The notes under the pieces are model-generated. The model saw only the letters and a list, made by a program, of their open reading frames with translations. It was not told the DNA's origin and made no database searches. 64,000 nt of DNA from an uncultured Oceanospirillaceae bacterium (GTDB taxonomy: Bacteria; Pseudomonadota; Gammaproteobacteria; Pseudomonadales; Balneatricaceae): NCBI GenBank assembly GCA_937136055.1, contig CAKZOD010000006.1:62001-126000 (forward strand), in the 5' to 3' direction. Position 1 is the first letter of the stretch; each line of letters opens with the position of its first letter. Positions 45,106 to 55,700 of the stretch are shown in pieces. A program made the translations under genes and the position numbers.

Positions 45106-45996
45106 TCAGTATCGTGCATCGCTCTTTGTCAGCCAGAAACCACTTAAAAGAATAACAGTGGCACCTAATAACGCATTCATACCGACTGACTGATTAAACA
45201 GCCAATAATCGATACATAATCCAAACACTATCCAGCTATAACCAACAGGCGCCACCACTGATAAAGGCGCGATACGATAGCCTCGAATATTGCAGTACTG
45301 CCCAAGTAATGCCAATGGCCCTAATGAGCAGAGGCTGAGCTTAAGCATTAAACTGGTTTCATCCCAAGTCATAAAAGCGGGGATAGCAAACAGCAGAGCA
45401 CCAAAGAAATTAACCTGTAACAACACTGCCATCGCATTTTCACGCATGGCAATGGTGCGAATCAACACACTTTCTATCGCTAGCAGCATAGCGCCTGCCA
45501 GTGCCACCAGCGCAGCAAAGCCGAAACCATCACTACTTTGAAGCGCCCCTTTCTCAAACAACACTAGCAGCGCACCTAGCGCACAACCGCCAATAGCATA
45601 CCAGCGGCGCAAGTGAATACGCTCGTGGAAAATAATGATGCCCAGCATTACCGCAAACACGCTATCGAGCAAGCCGATAGCGGCCGCATCAGACACCGGC
45701 ATATGCCCTGCCGCATATATTGCAGCAAAGCCTCCTAAGCTACCTGCCACCGCCCGACCTAAATGTTGCGGCCAAGCAGAGCTAAAAGCCACTGGTTGAC
45801 CTTTAAACTTAATCAGCGCGACCATCACAACAAAGCCTGACAGGTAGCGCAAAAAAATGATCTGCCACACCCAATCAGTTGCATTAAACAACTTTGCCGA
45901 TGCAAATATAAGGGAAAAAATAGCAGTGCCAGCCAGTACCCAAAGTACTGCTTCAAAGTTATGATCCCGAGTGCGAACTTGAACCTTATCTACCAC
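45106..45996 (-). CDS. EamA/DMT-family transporter
   Basis: The 296-residue membrane protein has two EamA repeats of five helices (WVLAGTAIFSLIFASAKLF, FHERIHLRRWYAIGGCALGA, and the second repeat from about 160). DMT proteins of this branch (RhtA/YdcZ-like) often export small metabolites. It lies between the ectC-like gene and the Gfo/Idh gene on the same strand, which suggests transport of the product or substrate of that pathway. Confidence 0.85.
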   Translation of the reverse strand: MVDKVQVRTRDHNFEAVLWVLAGTAIFSLIFASAKLFNATDWVWQIIFLRYLSGFVVMVALIKFKGQPVAFSSAWPQHLGRAVAGSLGGFAAIYAAGHMPVSDAAAIGLLDSVFAVMLGIIIFHERIHLRRWYAIGGCALGALLVLFEKGALQSSDGFGFAALVALAGAMLLAIESVLIRTIAMRENAMAVLLQVNFFGALLFAIPAFMTWDETSLMLKLSLCSLGPLALLGQYCNIRGYRIAPLSVVAPVGYSWIVFGLCIDYWLFNQSVGMNALLGATVILLSGFWLTKSDARY

Positions 45997-46095
45997 TAAA
46001 AACAGCCTTTACATTGCAAAAAAATAAAACAAAGCTCTTTAAAAACGAGCTATACGTGAAAGTAAGCACTAACTTACACTAAGTTTGAAATAGAA

Positions 46096-46236
46096 AGAAA
46101 CCTCTGCATAACGTCGCGAATGAAAATAAGACAAGGCAAAAATCAGCGAAATAGCGGAGTTTACCGTGGTAAATGAGCATATTGAGCTGATTTTTAACGC
46201 CGTATTATTGAATGCAGTAGTTATGCAGAGGTTTCT
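46096..46236. mobile_element. 141-bp MITE-like palindromic element
   Basis: Perfect 17-bp terminal inverted repeats AGAAACCTCTGCATAAC (46096-46112) and its complement (46220-46236) bracket a 107-bp core. In the core AAAATCAGC / GCTGATTTT and TTTACC / GGTAAA pair around a short loop, so the whole element can form one long hairpin. It encodes nothing. The right arm touches the stop codon of the ectC-like gene. No transposase is in the window. Confidence 0.8.
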
Positions 46237-46616
46237 CAACTATAACTTCCATCCGGCCCATGTACTTCATTACCTTCAAGAGGCGGATTAAACACACAAA
46301 CTAGGTGCATATCACTTTGCGAATCAGCCGTTAAAGTATGCTTGTCATGCTTATTCAAAGCGTAGATTGTGCCTGGCCCAATACTATGCACTTCCCCCGT
46401 TTGCAGATCAGTAATTGTTCCTGAGCCGCTGATGCAGTAGCAAGATTCTAAGTGGTTCTTATACTCTAAGGTCATAGAAGCACCTGCACTGATAATCGTA
46501 TCGTTGATGGAATAACCCATACCTTCAGAGCGAATTAGTACACGACGGCTATTCCAACCAGGTCCTTTAACATCGCGATCTGTATTTAAAATATCTGTTA
46601 AGTGATTTACGATCAT
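46236..46616 (-). CDS. ectC: Ectoine-synthase-like cupin (EctC family), orphan
   Basis: EctC cyclises N-gamma-acetyldiaminobutyrate to ectoine. From the ATG at 46616 (AGGAG 9 nt upstream) the protein is 126 residues. The iron ligands of EctC enzymes fall at the published positions: Glu57 (HLESCYC), Tyr85 (GTIYALNKHDKH) and His93; Trp21 and Arg25 are present. A further 57 upstream codons lack family similarity. ectA, ectB and ask are absent, so it may use an imported precursor or another substrate. The C-terminus ends at DGSYS, shorter than many EctC, exactly where a MITE-like element begins. It is divergent from gtsABCD and heads five same-strand genes. Confidence 0.85.
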   Translation of the reverse strand: MIVNHLTDILNTDRDVKGPGWNSRRVLIRSEGMGYSINDTIISAGASMTLEYKNHLESCYCISGSGTITDLQTGEVHSIGPGTIYALNKHDKHTLTADSQSDMHLVCVFNPPLEGNEVHGPDGSYS

Positions 46617-46973
46617 CTGCAACTCCTGCTGATATTGTAGGCGGTGATAAAAAAGAGCTCTCGAGTAAAACACTGCACTACTAAATAGTAAATAAATGTT
46701 TAAGAATAAATATTTACACTGGTTTTCCTGCAATTGAGCCGTTAATTCAATTGTGCGTTTTTTAGACAAAGCAAACTTCGGTGACATTATGTGACAAAGT
46801 ATTTCACGCTGTGACCCCCTTTTATTAGCGCCTTTGTTACTTTACTGAACAAGGACTAAAGAGCGCTTATAACATTTAAAGAAATAGGCCCTCACTTGAA
46901 CTGATTAATAATCGTCCTCAAAGGCCTCAACTTTGCACTTCTTAAGTCGCTAGTATTTGGTTGAGGGTTCTAT

Positions 46974-46991
46974 TGCTTTGAACTTAAAGCA
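46974..46991. promoter_or_regulatory. Palindrome upstream of gtsA, possible operator
   Basis: TGCTTTGAACTTAAAGCA has 6-bp arms around a 6-bp centre, 29 nt before the gtsA ATG. It could be a repressor operator for the sugar transporter, but no matching regulator is in the window. Confidence 0.35.
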
Positions 46992-47019
46992 GTATTAATA
47001 AATATAATAAGGTACTCAC

Positions 47020-48267
47020 ATGAATAAAACTAAAGCTGCCATCGCTGGCTTAGCACTTGCTGTTTCAACCGTTGTCGCCCAAGCAGGCGAAGTAGAAGTT
47101 CTACATTATTGGACATCAGGCGGAGAAGCTAAATCTGTTGGTGTTCTAAAAGACTTACTCACAAAAGAAGGCCATAGCTGGAAAGATTTCGCTGTTGCAG
47201 GTGGCGCCGGTGAAGCGGCAATGACCGTTCTTAAATCACGCGCAGTATCAGGTAATCCACCAGCGGCTGCACAAATGAAAGGTTTAGATATTCAAGAGTG
47301 GGCTGATTTAGGCTTTTTAGCAAACTTAGACGGTGTTGCTAAAAAAGCAGGTTGGGATGACTTACTACCTAAAGTTGTCAGCGACATCATGAAGTACGAA
47401 AACGAATACGTCGCCGTACCTGTTAACGTTCACCGCGTAAACTGGTTGTGGGCTAACCCAGCGGCCTTTGAAAAAGCGGGCGTTAAAGTGCCTACTACTT
47501 GGGCTGAAATGATTGCATCAGGTCCTAAACTAAAAGCTGCGGGTATTATTCCCCTAGCGCACGGTGGTCAAGCTTGGCAGGATGCTACTTTGTTCGAAGC
47601 TGTCGCACTTGGTATGGGTGGTTCTGAGTTTTATAACAAAGCCTTTGTAAAGCATGATGATGCTACATTGCGTAGCCCTAAAATGGTTGAGATCTTCAAG
47701 ACTTTCAAGCAAACACGCGATTTGATTGATGCAGATAGCCCGGGCCGTGATTGGAACATCGCGACTTCAATGGTTATCAATGGCAAAGCTGCTATGCAAA
47801 TCATGGGTGACTGGGCGAAAGGTGAATTCACCGCTGCAGGCAAAGAGCCGGGTAAAGATTTCGTCTGTGCACCTGCACCGCAAACTGAACATCAGTACAC
47901 GTTCAACATCGATAGTTTCGCACTGTTTAACTTAAAGTCTAAAGATGCGGTTGAAGCACAAGAAACATTAGCACGTCTAATCATGGAACCTAAATTCCAA
48001 GAGACATTCAACTTAAACAAAGGCTCTATCCCTGTGCGTCAAGGTATGGATGAAACACCTTTCGATAGCTGTGCTAAAGCATCTATGGCGAGCTTCTCAT
48101 CAACTGCTAAATCAGGTGATTTAGTACCAAGTTTCGCACATGGTATGGCAACGACTTCTAGCGCTGCCGGCGCTATCTCTGATGTTGTAACAAACTTCTT
48201 CAACAGCGATCAAAGCGCTGAAGAAGCAGTAACTAAACTCGCTAACTCAGTAAAAGCTAGCTTATAA
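47020..48267 (+). CDS. gtsA: Glucose/mannose-type ABC transporter binding protein
   Basis: The 415-residue extracytoplasmic sugar-binding protein (signal peptide AAIAGLALAVSTVVAQA) is closely similar to Pseudomonas GtsA/GltB: VEVLHYWTSGGEAKSVGVLK, AMTVLKSRAVSGNPPAAAQ, VAVPVNVHRVNWLWANP and IIPLAHGGQAWQD. It is the first gene of gtsABCD; a stable hairpin follows before gtsB. Glucose or mannose uptake is inferred from family identity. Confidence 0.93.
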   Translation: MNKTKAAIAGLALAVSTVVAQAGEVEVLHYWTSGGEAKSVGVLKDLLTKEGHSWKDFAVAGGAGEAAMTVLKSRAVSGNPPAAAQMKGLDIQEWADLGFLANLDGVAKKAGWDDLLPKVVSDIMKYENEYVAVPVNVHRVNWLWANPAAFEKAGVKVPTTWAEMIASGPKLKAAGIIPLAHGGQAWQDATLFEAVALGMGGSEFYNKAFVKHDDATLRSPKMVEIFKTFKQTRDLIDADSPGRDWNIATSMVINGKAAMQIMGDWAKGEFTAAGKEPGKDFVCAPAPQTEHQYTFNIDSFALFNLKSKDAVEAQETLARLIMEPKFQETFNLNKGSIPVRQGMDETPFDSCAKASMASFSSTAKSGDLVPSFAHGMATTSSAAGAISDVVTNFFNSDQSAEEAVTKLANSVKASL

Positions 48268-48300
48268 AGTTTCGGGGGCTCTGACCTCTTTTTGTGACCC

Positions 48301-48338
48301 CTTGGGTTGTGTAAAAGATAGCTCTTACACAACCCAAG
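48301..48338 (+). terminator. Intercistronic stem-loop between gtsA and gtsB
   Basis: CTTGGGTTGTGTAA and TTACACAACCCAAG form a perfect 14-bp stem with a 10-nt loop, followed by CTTTCT. Such hairpins after binding-protein genes protect the upstream mRNA and partly stop transcription, making binding protein more abundant than the permeases. Confidence 0.8.
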
Positions 48339-48385
48339 CTTTCTATCCTGCGTTTCGCTAACACCCAAATCTTCAGGTGACAATT

Positions 48386-49279
48386 GTGGCTAATAAACGC
48401 CCTTTTACTGACATTCTCGCTGAGAGTATGCCAAAACTCGTCCTTGCACCTTCATTTTTAATAGTGATGGTTTGTGTATACGGTTATATACTTTGGACAA
48501 TTGCACTGTCTTTTACAAAATCACGAATGTTACCTCAATGGAAGTTCGTGGGTTTTGACCAATACAGTAAACTTTTTAACAATGATCGCTGGTCTGTATC
48601 ATCAGAAAACTTAATTGTTTTTGGCGGTTTGTTTATCCTTATTTGCCTAGCTTTAGGCATTTTCATGGCGATTTTACTCGATCAAAAAATCCGCCAAGAA
48701 GGCTTCTTACGTACAATCTACCTTTACCCGATGGCGATTTCTTTTATCGTGACAGGTACCGCTTGGAAGTGGTTGTTGAACCCAAGTATTGGTATCGAAA
48801 ACGTGGTACGTGACTGGGGCTTTACTGACTTCACATTTGACTGGCTAGTCAACTCTGAAATGGTCGTCTTCTGTTTGGTTATCGCCGCGGTTTGGCAGTC
48901 CTCTGGTTTTGTAATGGCGCTCTTTTTAGCAGGATTGCGCGGCGTAGATAGTGAAATGATCAAAGCTGCACAACTGGATGGCGCGAGCATGAGCACCATC
49001 TACCGACGCATTATTTTACCTAGCCTTAAGCCTGTGTTTTTCAGTGCTTTTGTGATTCTTTCTCACATTGCGATTAAGAGCTTTGATTTAGTCACCGCAT
49101 TAACCGGTGGTGGCCCAGGTTATAGTTCTGATTTACCTGCTAACTTCATGTACTCCTACGCTTTTACTCGCTCACAAATGGGCTTAGGTGCTGCCAGTGG
49201 TGTGATCATGTTAGGGGGAGTATTAGCCATCTTAATTCCTTATCTTTACAGTGAACTACGCAATAAGGAGGCGAGATAA
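48386..49279 (+). CDS. gtsB: Sugar ABC transporter permease GtsB
   Basis: MalF-type permease with six membrane segments and the EAA loop near AAQLDGASMSTIYRRIILPSLKP. The GTG at 48386, 5 nt after AGGTGA, is preferred to the GTG at 48377, giving 297 residues. It follows gtsA across a stem-loop and precedes gtsC by 1 bp. Inner-membrane partner of gtsC. Confidence 0.9.
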   Translation: MANKRPFTDILAESMPKLVLAPSFLIVMVCVYGYILWTIALSFTKSRMLPQWKFVGFDQYSKLFNNDRWSVSSENLIVFGGLFILICLALGIFMAILLDQKIRQEGFLRTIYLYPMAISFIVTGTAWKWLLNPSIGIENVVRDWGFTDFTFDWLVNSEMVVFCLVIAAVWQSSGFVMALFLAGLRGVDSEMIKAAQLDGASMSTIYRRIILPSLKPVFFSAFVILSHIAIKSFDLVTALTGGGPGYSSDLPANFMYSYAFTRSQMGLGAASGVIMLGGVLAILIPYLYSELRNKEAR

Positions 49280-49280
49280 T

Positions 49281-50171
49281 ATGAGCTCTCATTCACTTAA
49301 CAATCAACAGCGCTCTTTTGTGCAAAAACTGCTACGTGTCGCGCTCTACACCATTTTAATTTTCATGGCAGCGGTTTATTTACTGCCACTATTTGTGATG
49401 GTGCTTAATTCGCTTAAAGATATGGAAGAAATTCGCTCCGGCAATTTATTAGCACTGCCACAAGATCCAAGCTTTGCAGCTTGGGCTAAAGCTTGGGGCT
49501 CAGCCTGTACGGGAAGTACTTGTGAAGGTATCGCGCCTTTTTTTGCTAACTCATTTAAAATCGTTATTCCTGCGGTCATCATTTCAACTTTACTCGGTGC
49601 ACTCAACGGTTATGTGCTGTCTATGTGGCGCTTTAGAGGTAGTGAGTTGTTCTTTGGCCTATTACTGTTTGGCTGCTTCATTCCTTTTCAAGTAATACTC
49701 ATCCCAATGGCAATGACCCTTGGCTGGTTAGGTCTTGCAAGCAGTGCAAGCGGGCTGATTCTAGTGCACGTGATTTACGGTATTGCCTTCACGACATTGT
49801 TCTTTCGCAACTATTATATTGCACTGCCAAGAGAGCTTATCAGTGCTGCAAAGATTGATGGCGCGGGCTTCTTCCTTATTTTCTGGCGTATTGTATTGCC
49901 GCTATCACCGCCTATTATCGTAGTGACTGTAATTTGGCAATTTACCCAGGTTTGGAACGACTTCTTGTTTGGGGTGGTTTTCTCTGGGGTCGATAATCTA
50001 CCTATTACAGTAGCACTTAATAATTTAGTAAATACGAGTTTTGGCGGCAAAGAATATAACGTCGACATGGCTGCTGCTTTGCTGGCAGCACTACCAACCA
50101 TACTTGTTTATATCTTCGCTGGTAAATATTTTGTACGTGGCCTATCAGCCGGTGCAGTAAAAGGAGCATAA
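49281..50171 (+). CDS. gtsC: Sugar ABC transporter permease GtsC
   Basis: MalG-type permease of 296 residues from the ATG at 49281, which has AAGGAGG upstream. It carries six membrane segments and the EAA loop AAKIDGAGFFLIFWRIVLPLS. It overlaps nothing but follows gtsB by 1 bp and precedes the ATPase by 1 bp, as expected for a single operon. Confidence 0.92.
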   Translation: MSSHSLNNQQRSFVQKLLRVALYTILIFMAAVYLLPLFVMVLNSLKDMEEIRSGNLLALPQDPSFAAWAKAWGSACTGSTCEGIAPFFANSFKIVIPAVIISTLLGALNGYVLSMWRFRGSELFFGLLLFGCFIPFQVILIPMAMTLGWLGLASSASGLILVHVIYGIAFTTLFFRNYYIALPRELISAAKIDGAGFFLIFWRIVLPLSPPIIVVTVIWQFTQVWNDFLFGVVFSGVDNLPITVALNNLVNTSFGGKEYNVDMAAALLAALPTILVYIFAGKYFVRGLSAGAVKGA

Positions 50172-50172
50172 A

Positions 50173-51270
50173 ATGGCTGCATTAACGATTGATAATGTTA
50201 AAAAGAGTTACGGGCCTACTCAAGTTTTAAAAGGCATCAATATCGCAATCGAGAAAGGTGAATTCTTAGTATTGATCGGCCCATCTGGTTGCGGTAAATC
50301 GACCATGATGAACAGCATCGCTGGGCTTGAGTCTGTCACTGAAGGGCGCATTCTAATTGGTGGCGAAGATGTGACTCACGCCAACCCGAAAGACCGTGAT
50401 ATAGCGATGGTATTCCAATCTTATGCACTCTACCCAAATATGACAGTGCGCGGAAACATCTCGTTTGGCTTAGAAGTGCGTAAGATGCCTAAGGCAGAGC
50501 GTGAGGTACAAGTCGATAAAGTGGCTAAGTTATTGCAGATTGAGCATTTGCTCGATCGTAAGCCTGCGCAGCTATCAGGTGGGCAGCGCCAGCGTGTAGC
50601 AATGGGCCGTGCACTGGCACGTGAACCTAAGATCTACTTATTTGATGAGCCGCTGTCTAACTTAGATGCCAAATTGCGTGTTGAAATGCGTGCAGAGATC
50701 AAGAAGTTGCATCAACGCTTAGGCACAACGATTGTTTACGTTACCCATGATCAAATCGAAGCAATGACACTGGCCGATCGAATTGCAGTGATGAAAGATG
50801 GTGTACTGTTGCAACTTGCAACACCGCAGCAGATCTATGACACACCAGCAAATATCTTTGTTGCAGGCTTCATGGGATCTCCTGCCATGAACTTCATTGA
50901 AGCAACACTTGTTAATGAGAGCTGCGTCAGTATTCAAGGAGATGGTCAAATACTAGAGCTGCCGCTACTTAAAAATGAAAGCAATCAGCCATACATCGGT
51001 AAGAAGGTCATTTTAGGTATTCGCCCAGAGATGATCACAGAGCCTTTATCGCACAAGCAAGATGAAGAATGTGTGAAAGTGGTGACGCTCAAAGCGATGC
51101 TGACCGAAGCTATGGGTGCTGATACTATGGTGCTGACAACCTTGGCAGACAAAGAAATTAGTTGTCGTATCAACCCAAGCTACAAGGTATCAATTGGTGA
51201 GCAGTGTGAGTTTATGTTTGATATGAGCAAAGCTGTACTGTTTGATCCAGAGAGTGAAAACCTTATATAA
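50173..51270 (+). CDS. gtsD: Sugar ABC transporter ATPase (MsmX/UgpC family)
   Basis: The 365-residue ATPase has Walker A GPSGCGKS (residues 36-43), Q-loop VFQSYALYPN, signature LSGGQRQR, Walker B IYLFDEPLSNLDAKLR and the H-loop YVTHDQ. The C-terminal TOBE/MalK-like domain (GIRPEM) binds regulators in relatives. It ends the gtsABCD operon, 1 bp after gtsC. A terminator hairpin follows. Confidence 0.95.
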   Translation: MAALTIDNVKKSYGPTQVLKGINIAIEKGEFLVLIGPSGCGKSTMMNSIAGLESVTEGRILIGGEDVTHANPKDRDIAMVFQSYALYPNMTVRGNISFGLEVRKMPKAEREVQVDKVAKLLQIEHLLDRKPAQLSGGQRQRVAMGRALAREPKIYLFDEPLSNLDAKLRVEMRAEIKKLHQRLGTTIVYVTHDQIEAMTLADRIAVMKDGVLLQLATPQQIYDTPANIFVAGFMGSPAMNFIEATLVNESCVSIQGDGQILELPLLKNESNQPYIGKKVILGIRPEMITEPLSHKQDEECVKVVTLKAMLTEAMGADTMVLTTLADKEISCRINPSYKVSIGEQCEFMFDMSKAVLFDPESENLI

Positions 51271-51277
51271 ATCTTTT

Positions 51278-51308
51278 AAAGCCTTACTTGCATCACATTT
51301 AAGGCTTT
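51278..51308 (+). terminator. Terminator of the gts operon
   Basis: AAAGCCTTA and TAAGGCTTT form a 9-bp perfect stem 8 nt after the gtsD stop. The right side continues TATATC, a weak U-tract. Confidence 0.7.
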
Positions 51309-51326
51309 ATATCTCACACAGCTTAT

Positions 51327-52079
51327 TTATTCATATTTAGTAAGTATTTCATCGATTGTGCCATTTTCAAGCACCGTATTCAGTGCTACTTGCAGACGCT
51401 TCTTAAGCTCTTCAGAAACACTTTTCTTACTCAGAGCAATATAGACATCACCACTATTAATGACTAATGGGTGGATTTTATAGTCCTTTTCAGAGAGGCG
51501 AGATTTAATGATGTAGCTTGCGTTGTATTTATCATTAAGAAAGCCTGAGATACGATTTTTTTTGAGTTTTCCAACGTTCACATACGTCGAATTAGCGACT
51601 TCAAATTTGGCTGCAAAATCATTACTCTGACGAACTTGCTTGGCAAACTCTTCACCGTAAAAGGCCCCTCTTAACACCCCTACCTTACTCGGCAGTGATA
51701 ATATATCAGAGAACTGGGTAACATCAGCTAACGCCTTAGGCGCAACTAAAATCATGGTCTCATCTCGCAAAGGGCCGATAAAGTGTAAATATTTTTGGCG
51801 ATCTTTGCTGATAGAGACATTCAGTAACATATCCAAACCGCCGTATTTCATTAAATGCAAAGCACGCTTCCAAGTGACTTGTTGATAAGAAGCTCTACAA
51901 CCTGCTTCATTGAGTACTGCTTGGGCAAGCTCAATACTCATGCCCTGCCACTTATTCTGGCTATCCTTATAAAACTGAGGCTTAAAATCAGCGGTGCGAA
52001 TTTTAAGTAAACAATCTGCTTGAACAACAGCTGTAAAACTTAAATTCATAATAATTAATAAGATTTTCAATTTATGCAT
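51327..52079 (-). CDS. Periplasmic family 3 solute-binding-like protein
   Basis: From the ATG at 52079 the protein is 250 residues; the in-frame GTG at 52094 is less likely. It has a signal peptide (LKILLIIMNLSFTAVVQA), then LLKIRTADFKPQFYKDSQ and MSIELAQAVLNEAGC, the pattern of SBP_bac_3 (amino-acid-type) binding proteins. No permease adjoins. Such stand-alone proteins may be sensors or secreted scavengers. Convergent with gtsD. Confidence 0.75.
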   Translation of the reverse strand: MHKLKILLIIMNLSFTAVVQADCLLKIRTADFKPQFYKDSQNKWQGMSIELAQAVLNEAGCRASYQQVTWKRALHLMKYGGLDMLLNVSISKDRQKYLHFIGPLRDETMILVAPKALADVTQFSDILSLPSKVGVLRGAFYGEEFAKQVRQSNDFAAKFEVANSTYVNVGKLKKNRISGFLNDKYNASYIIKSRLSEKDYKIHPLVINSGDVYIALSKKSVSEELKKRLQVALNTVLENGTIDEILTKYE

Positions 52080-52769
52080 TTTCAAAACAGTCACTTTAAA
52101 ACCGTCACTTTAAAAATAGAAACTTCAGAATAGATCGCTCACAGCAGCTTATTTATCTGCGAGTCATGTTATATCACAGAAAGCTTCGGTTAATGGTAGT
52201 AAAATAACTGCGAAATCTATTTTTTAACCAAAACTGTCATTCAAACCAATCAACATGCAATTTATCTAAACATGCGACACCAACCTATCCCATTATAAAC
52301 ATGCAATATCATATTAATATCTGCTTTATGCAACCAAATAAGCAATCAAGCACCATCACACTAGCAGCGCTAAGCAGCCAAATATTCGTTTAGAATGATA
52401 AGTTCAATAGAAAAGCGACAAAAGAGCTGCAAGTATTATCCTCAAACTTTAGTAGCTAAAAGCTATATTTAATGCATATGCATGCGTTTATAAAACTCAA
52501 TCGAAACAAGCAGATCAGCCGTTTTTTATTTAGCTGTCACTATTGACTATCATTTGAAGCTGATTAAAATAAAACCAATTTTTATCTGTGATGACTAACT
52601 GTTTTTTAATAAAATTAATCTTCTGTTTAGTTTTAAGTATGATGGATCCTTCTTGATTTAAATCCTACCCCCATAATTTGCTATCTCATCACAACTAAAG
52701 TGTTCAATTTATTAACGGCGTCAAAAGTTATTTTACAAAGCACTTTCTACAAATAATGGATTTCTTGTA
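52080..52769. other. 690-bp intergenic region upstream of the PilY1-like gene
   Basis: Highly AT-rich. No gene, RNA or repeat is supported beyond a short direct repeat CACTTTAAAA near 52092-52116. It must contain the divergent promoters of the binding-like protein and the PilY1-like gene. Confidence 0.5.
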
Positions 52770-55700
52770 ATGAAGCGTTACCTATTTTACAAAGCATTTA
52801 TAGTTAGCTTATTTAGCCAACTTGTCAGCGCTGGTGTAAGTGATACTCCACTGTTTTTATCCGATAATATTGCTCCCAATGTACTTATTAATTTATCCGT
52901 AGAAGTTCCCATGGGTGGGGCCGCTTATAACGATCAAAGAGGCCCATTGGACGGCGGTACGTACTGCCAAGGTAGAGTATCTAATACCGGCAGGTGCTTT
53001 TTCCCGACTACCGAAGAATACATCGGCTACTTTGATAGTAAAAAGTGCTATCAATATAATGGTGATGGACGACGTATTCGCGATCAGTATTTTGAACCTG
53101 TCTCTCTAACCAATAGCCGCGGTGAATGCCATAATAGCTTCAGTGGGAACTTTCTAAATTGGGCCACTATGACTTCTGTCGACATGCTCGTAAAGACATC
53201 AACCGGCGGCAATCGAATTATCGATGAAACGACAGGGGCGAATCCAATCACCTCAATTCGACGAGCAACTACCAGTGGTTACTTCCAAACAAAATATATT
53301 AGCGCGGCTCTTGCATCAAAATATACGCCCTTAAGCGGTGCTCAAAATTGGTATATTGTTAACCAGCAAAACCACGTCGAATTCTATTACCTAAGTAGAA
53401 ATAACCGAAAGATTAAATACAGACATTTTGGACGTGGCCGAGGCCCAAGCACTCAACTCCAAGTGCAGGTAAGAGTATGTAACGACAAAGCCGCTAATCT
53501 TGGTGAATCTAAACTGGAGGAGAATTGCGAGCGCTACACCAATTCAGCAAATCAAAGTTATTATAAACCGGTAGGATTTATTCAGCGCAATGCCAATAAT
53601 ATGCGCTTTGCTGTTGCCAGTTACGCCAATGATAATAGACGAGAGCGTGATGGTGGTGTACTCAGAGCCAATATGAAATATGTTGGGCCTACACTTCCCT
53701 CTAAGGAAGGTGCTGACAACCCAAACAAAGAAATCGACACTAACGGCGCTTTATTGCGCTTCCCCGATGGCAGAGATTCTAATGCTGTTCGCTTCTCAGG
53801 GGTTATCAACTACATCAACAAGTTCAGCAAATTCGGTTATAAATCATTTGATCCTGCTGCCGAGCTTTACTACGAAGCAATTCGCTACTTTAAGCATCTA
53901 ACTCCCACACCTGAATATTCACGAAACTTGTACAACGAGAAATTCCCAGTTGTCACCAATTGGCAAGACCCTATTCAGTACAGCTGTCAGAAGAATTTCA
54001 TTATCGGAATGAACGACGCCTATACCTGGGCTGATAAAAAACTACCGGGCACTAAGTTCACCCACTATATTGATAACGGACGCTTTATCAATTGGGGTGA
54101 TTATGGTGAGCCTTCCAACCCAGATAGGGACATCAATGTTCGCCAATTGACCAACAAGATTGGCGAGCTAGAAAACCTTAATCAGCAAAATTGCCTCAAT
54201 GATAAAAGAAAGCTAGGTGAGTGCATAAACACCGACAGAGAAACTTCATTTTATTTAGCAGGCTTGGCGCATTACGCCAACCAGCAAGATATCCGTAAAG
54301 ATTTACCCGGTAAACAATCGATCACTAGCTTCTTCATAGATTCACAGGAATACAAAACACCCCCATCAAGAGGAAAGTCCAACGTTTTATGGCTTGCTGG
54401 AAAATATGGTGGCTACATTGACAAAGATAACGATGGCACTCCATTAAACGCCAACGGCAATCTAGAGTGGGACAGTGACAACAACGGTACCCCGGATAAT
54501 TATGTCCTCGCAAGCTCCCCCAAAAGCATCGTCAAAGGCATAAGTAATGCATTTGAACAAATAGAAGCGCGTACAGCCTCAGCGACAGGCATTACACTTA
54601 ACAGCTCAGAGGTTAAAACCGGGACCATTCTTTACCAAACATCCTTTAACAGTGATACCTGGCAAGGGGATTTAACCGCTTATCGCATTGAAAATGGTCT
54701 AAGTCAACGTACTATCAAATGGCGTCTCAGTGAGCAACTGGCTCCTGCTCACAAAAGAAATATATTCTCCTATGCAAACAACAAAGGGATTAGCTTTAAA
54801 CACACAAATCTCAGTAGCACTCAAAAGTCGTTAATCAGCCATGATCAGCTAGAGTACCTTAGAGGAGATCAATCAAAAGAGCAGAAAAACAACGGTACAT
54901 TTAGAAATCGTGAGACAACACTTGGCGATATTGCCCATTCAAGACCTGTTCAAAATACTCAGCACGATTTTGGTTTTGATCGACTAACAGGCCAAGAGGG
55001 CATTAAATATAAGCAATATCGTAATTCAGTAGATTATAGGTCTCGTACTAATACGCTCTTTTTTGGCGCAAACGATGGCATGCTGCACGCTGTCAACGCA
55101 GACAGTGGTAGTCAACTGTTTAGCTATTTTCCATCCTCTATTTTGCCCGAAGCACTAGAGTTAACCTCTCAAAATTATAAGCATAAATACTTTGTTGACG
55201 CAGAGGCCGCTATAACTGATGCCTATTTATCTTCTAGCTGGAAAACTGTTTTAGTAGGAGCAAGAGGCAGAGGTGGATCCACTATTTTTGCCCTAGATGT
55301 TTCTAAACCGCAGAGCTTTGATAAAGAGAACGTCCTATGGGAAATTTCTGCGCAAAATAACGGTTTTTCTGATCTTGGGGCTCAACTAGGAAAAGTTAAA
55401 ATTGGACGTCTCAACAATGGCAAGTGGGCGGCTATTTTTGGCAATGGCTACCAACGAGATAACCCTTCTGTAAACCCTGAAGGAAAATCCATTCTCTACA
55501 TTGTAGATTTAGAAAGCGGTAAATTAATCAAGAAAATTGATACTTCTCAATCTTCCAATAACGGTTTATCTGAAGCCACATTACTCGATACCAACAACGA
55601 CCTATCTATCGATTATATTTATGCCGGAGACCTACAGGGAAATCTCTGGAAGTTTGATATAAGCTCTGCTGATATCGATGATTGGCAAATAGCAAACAGG

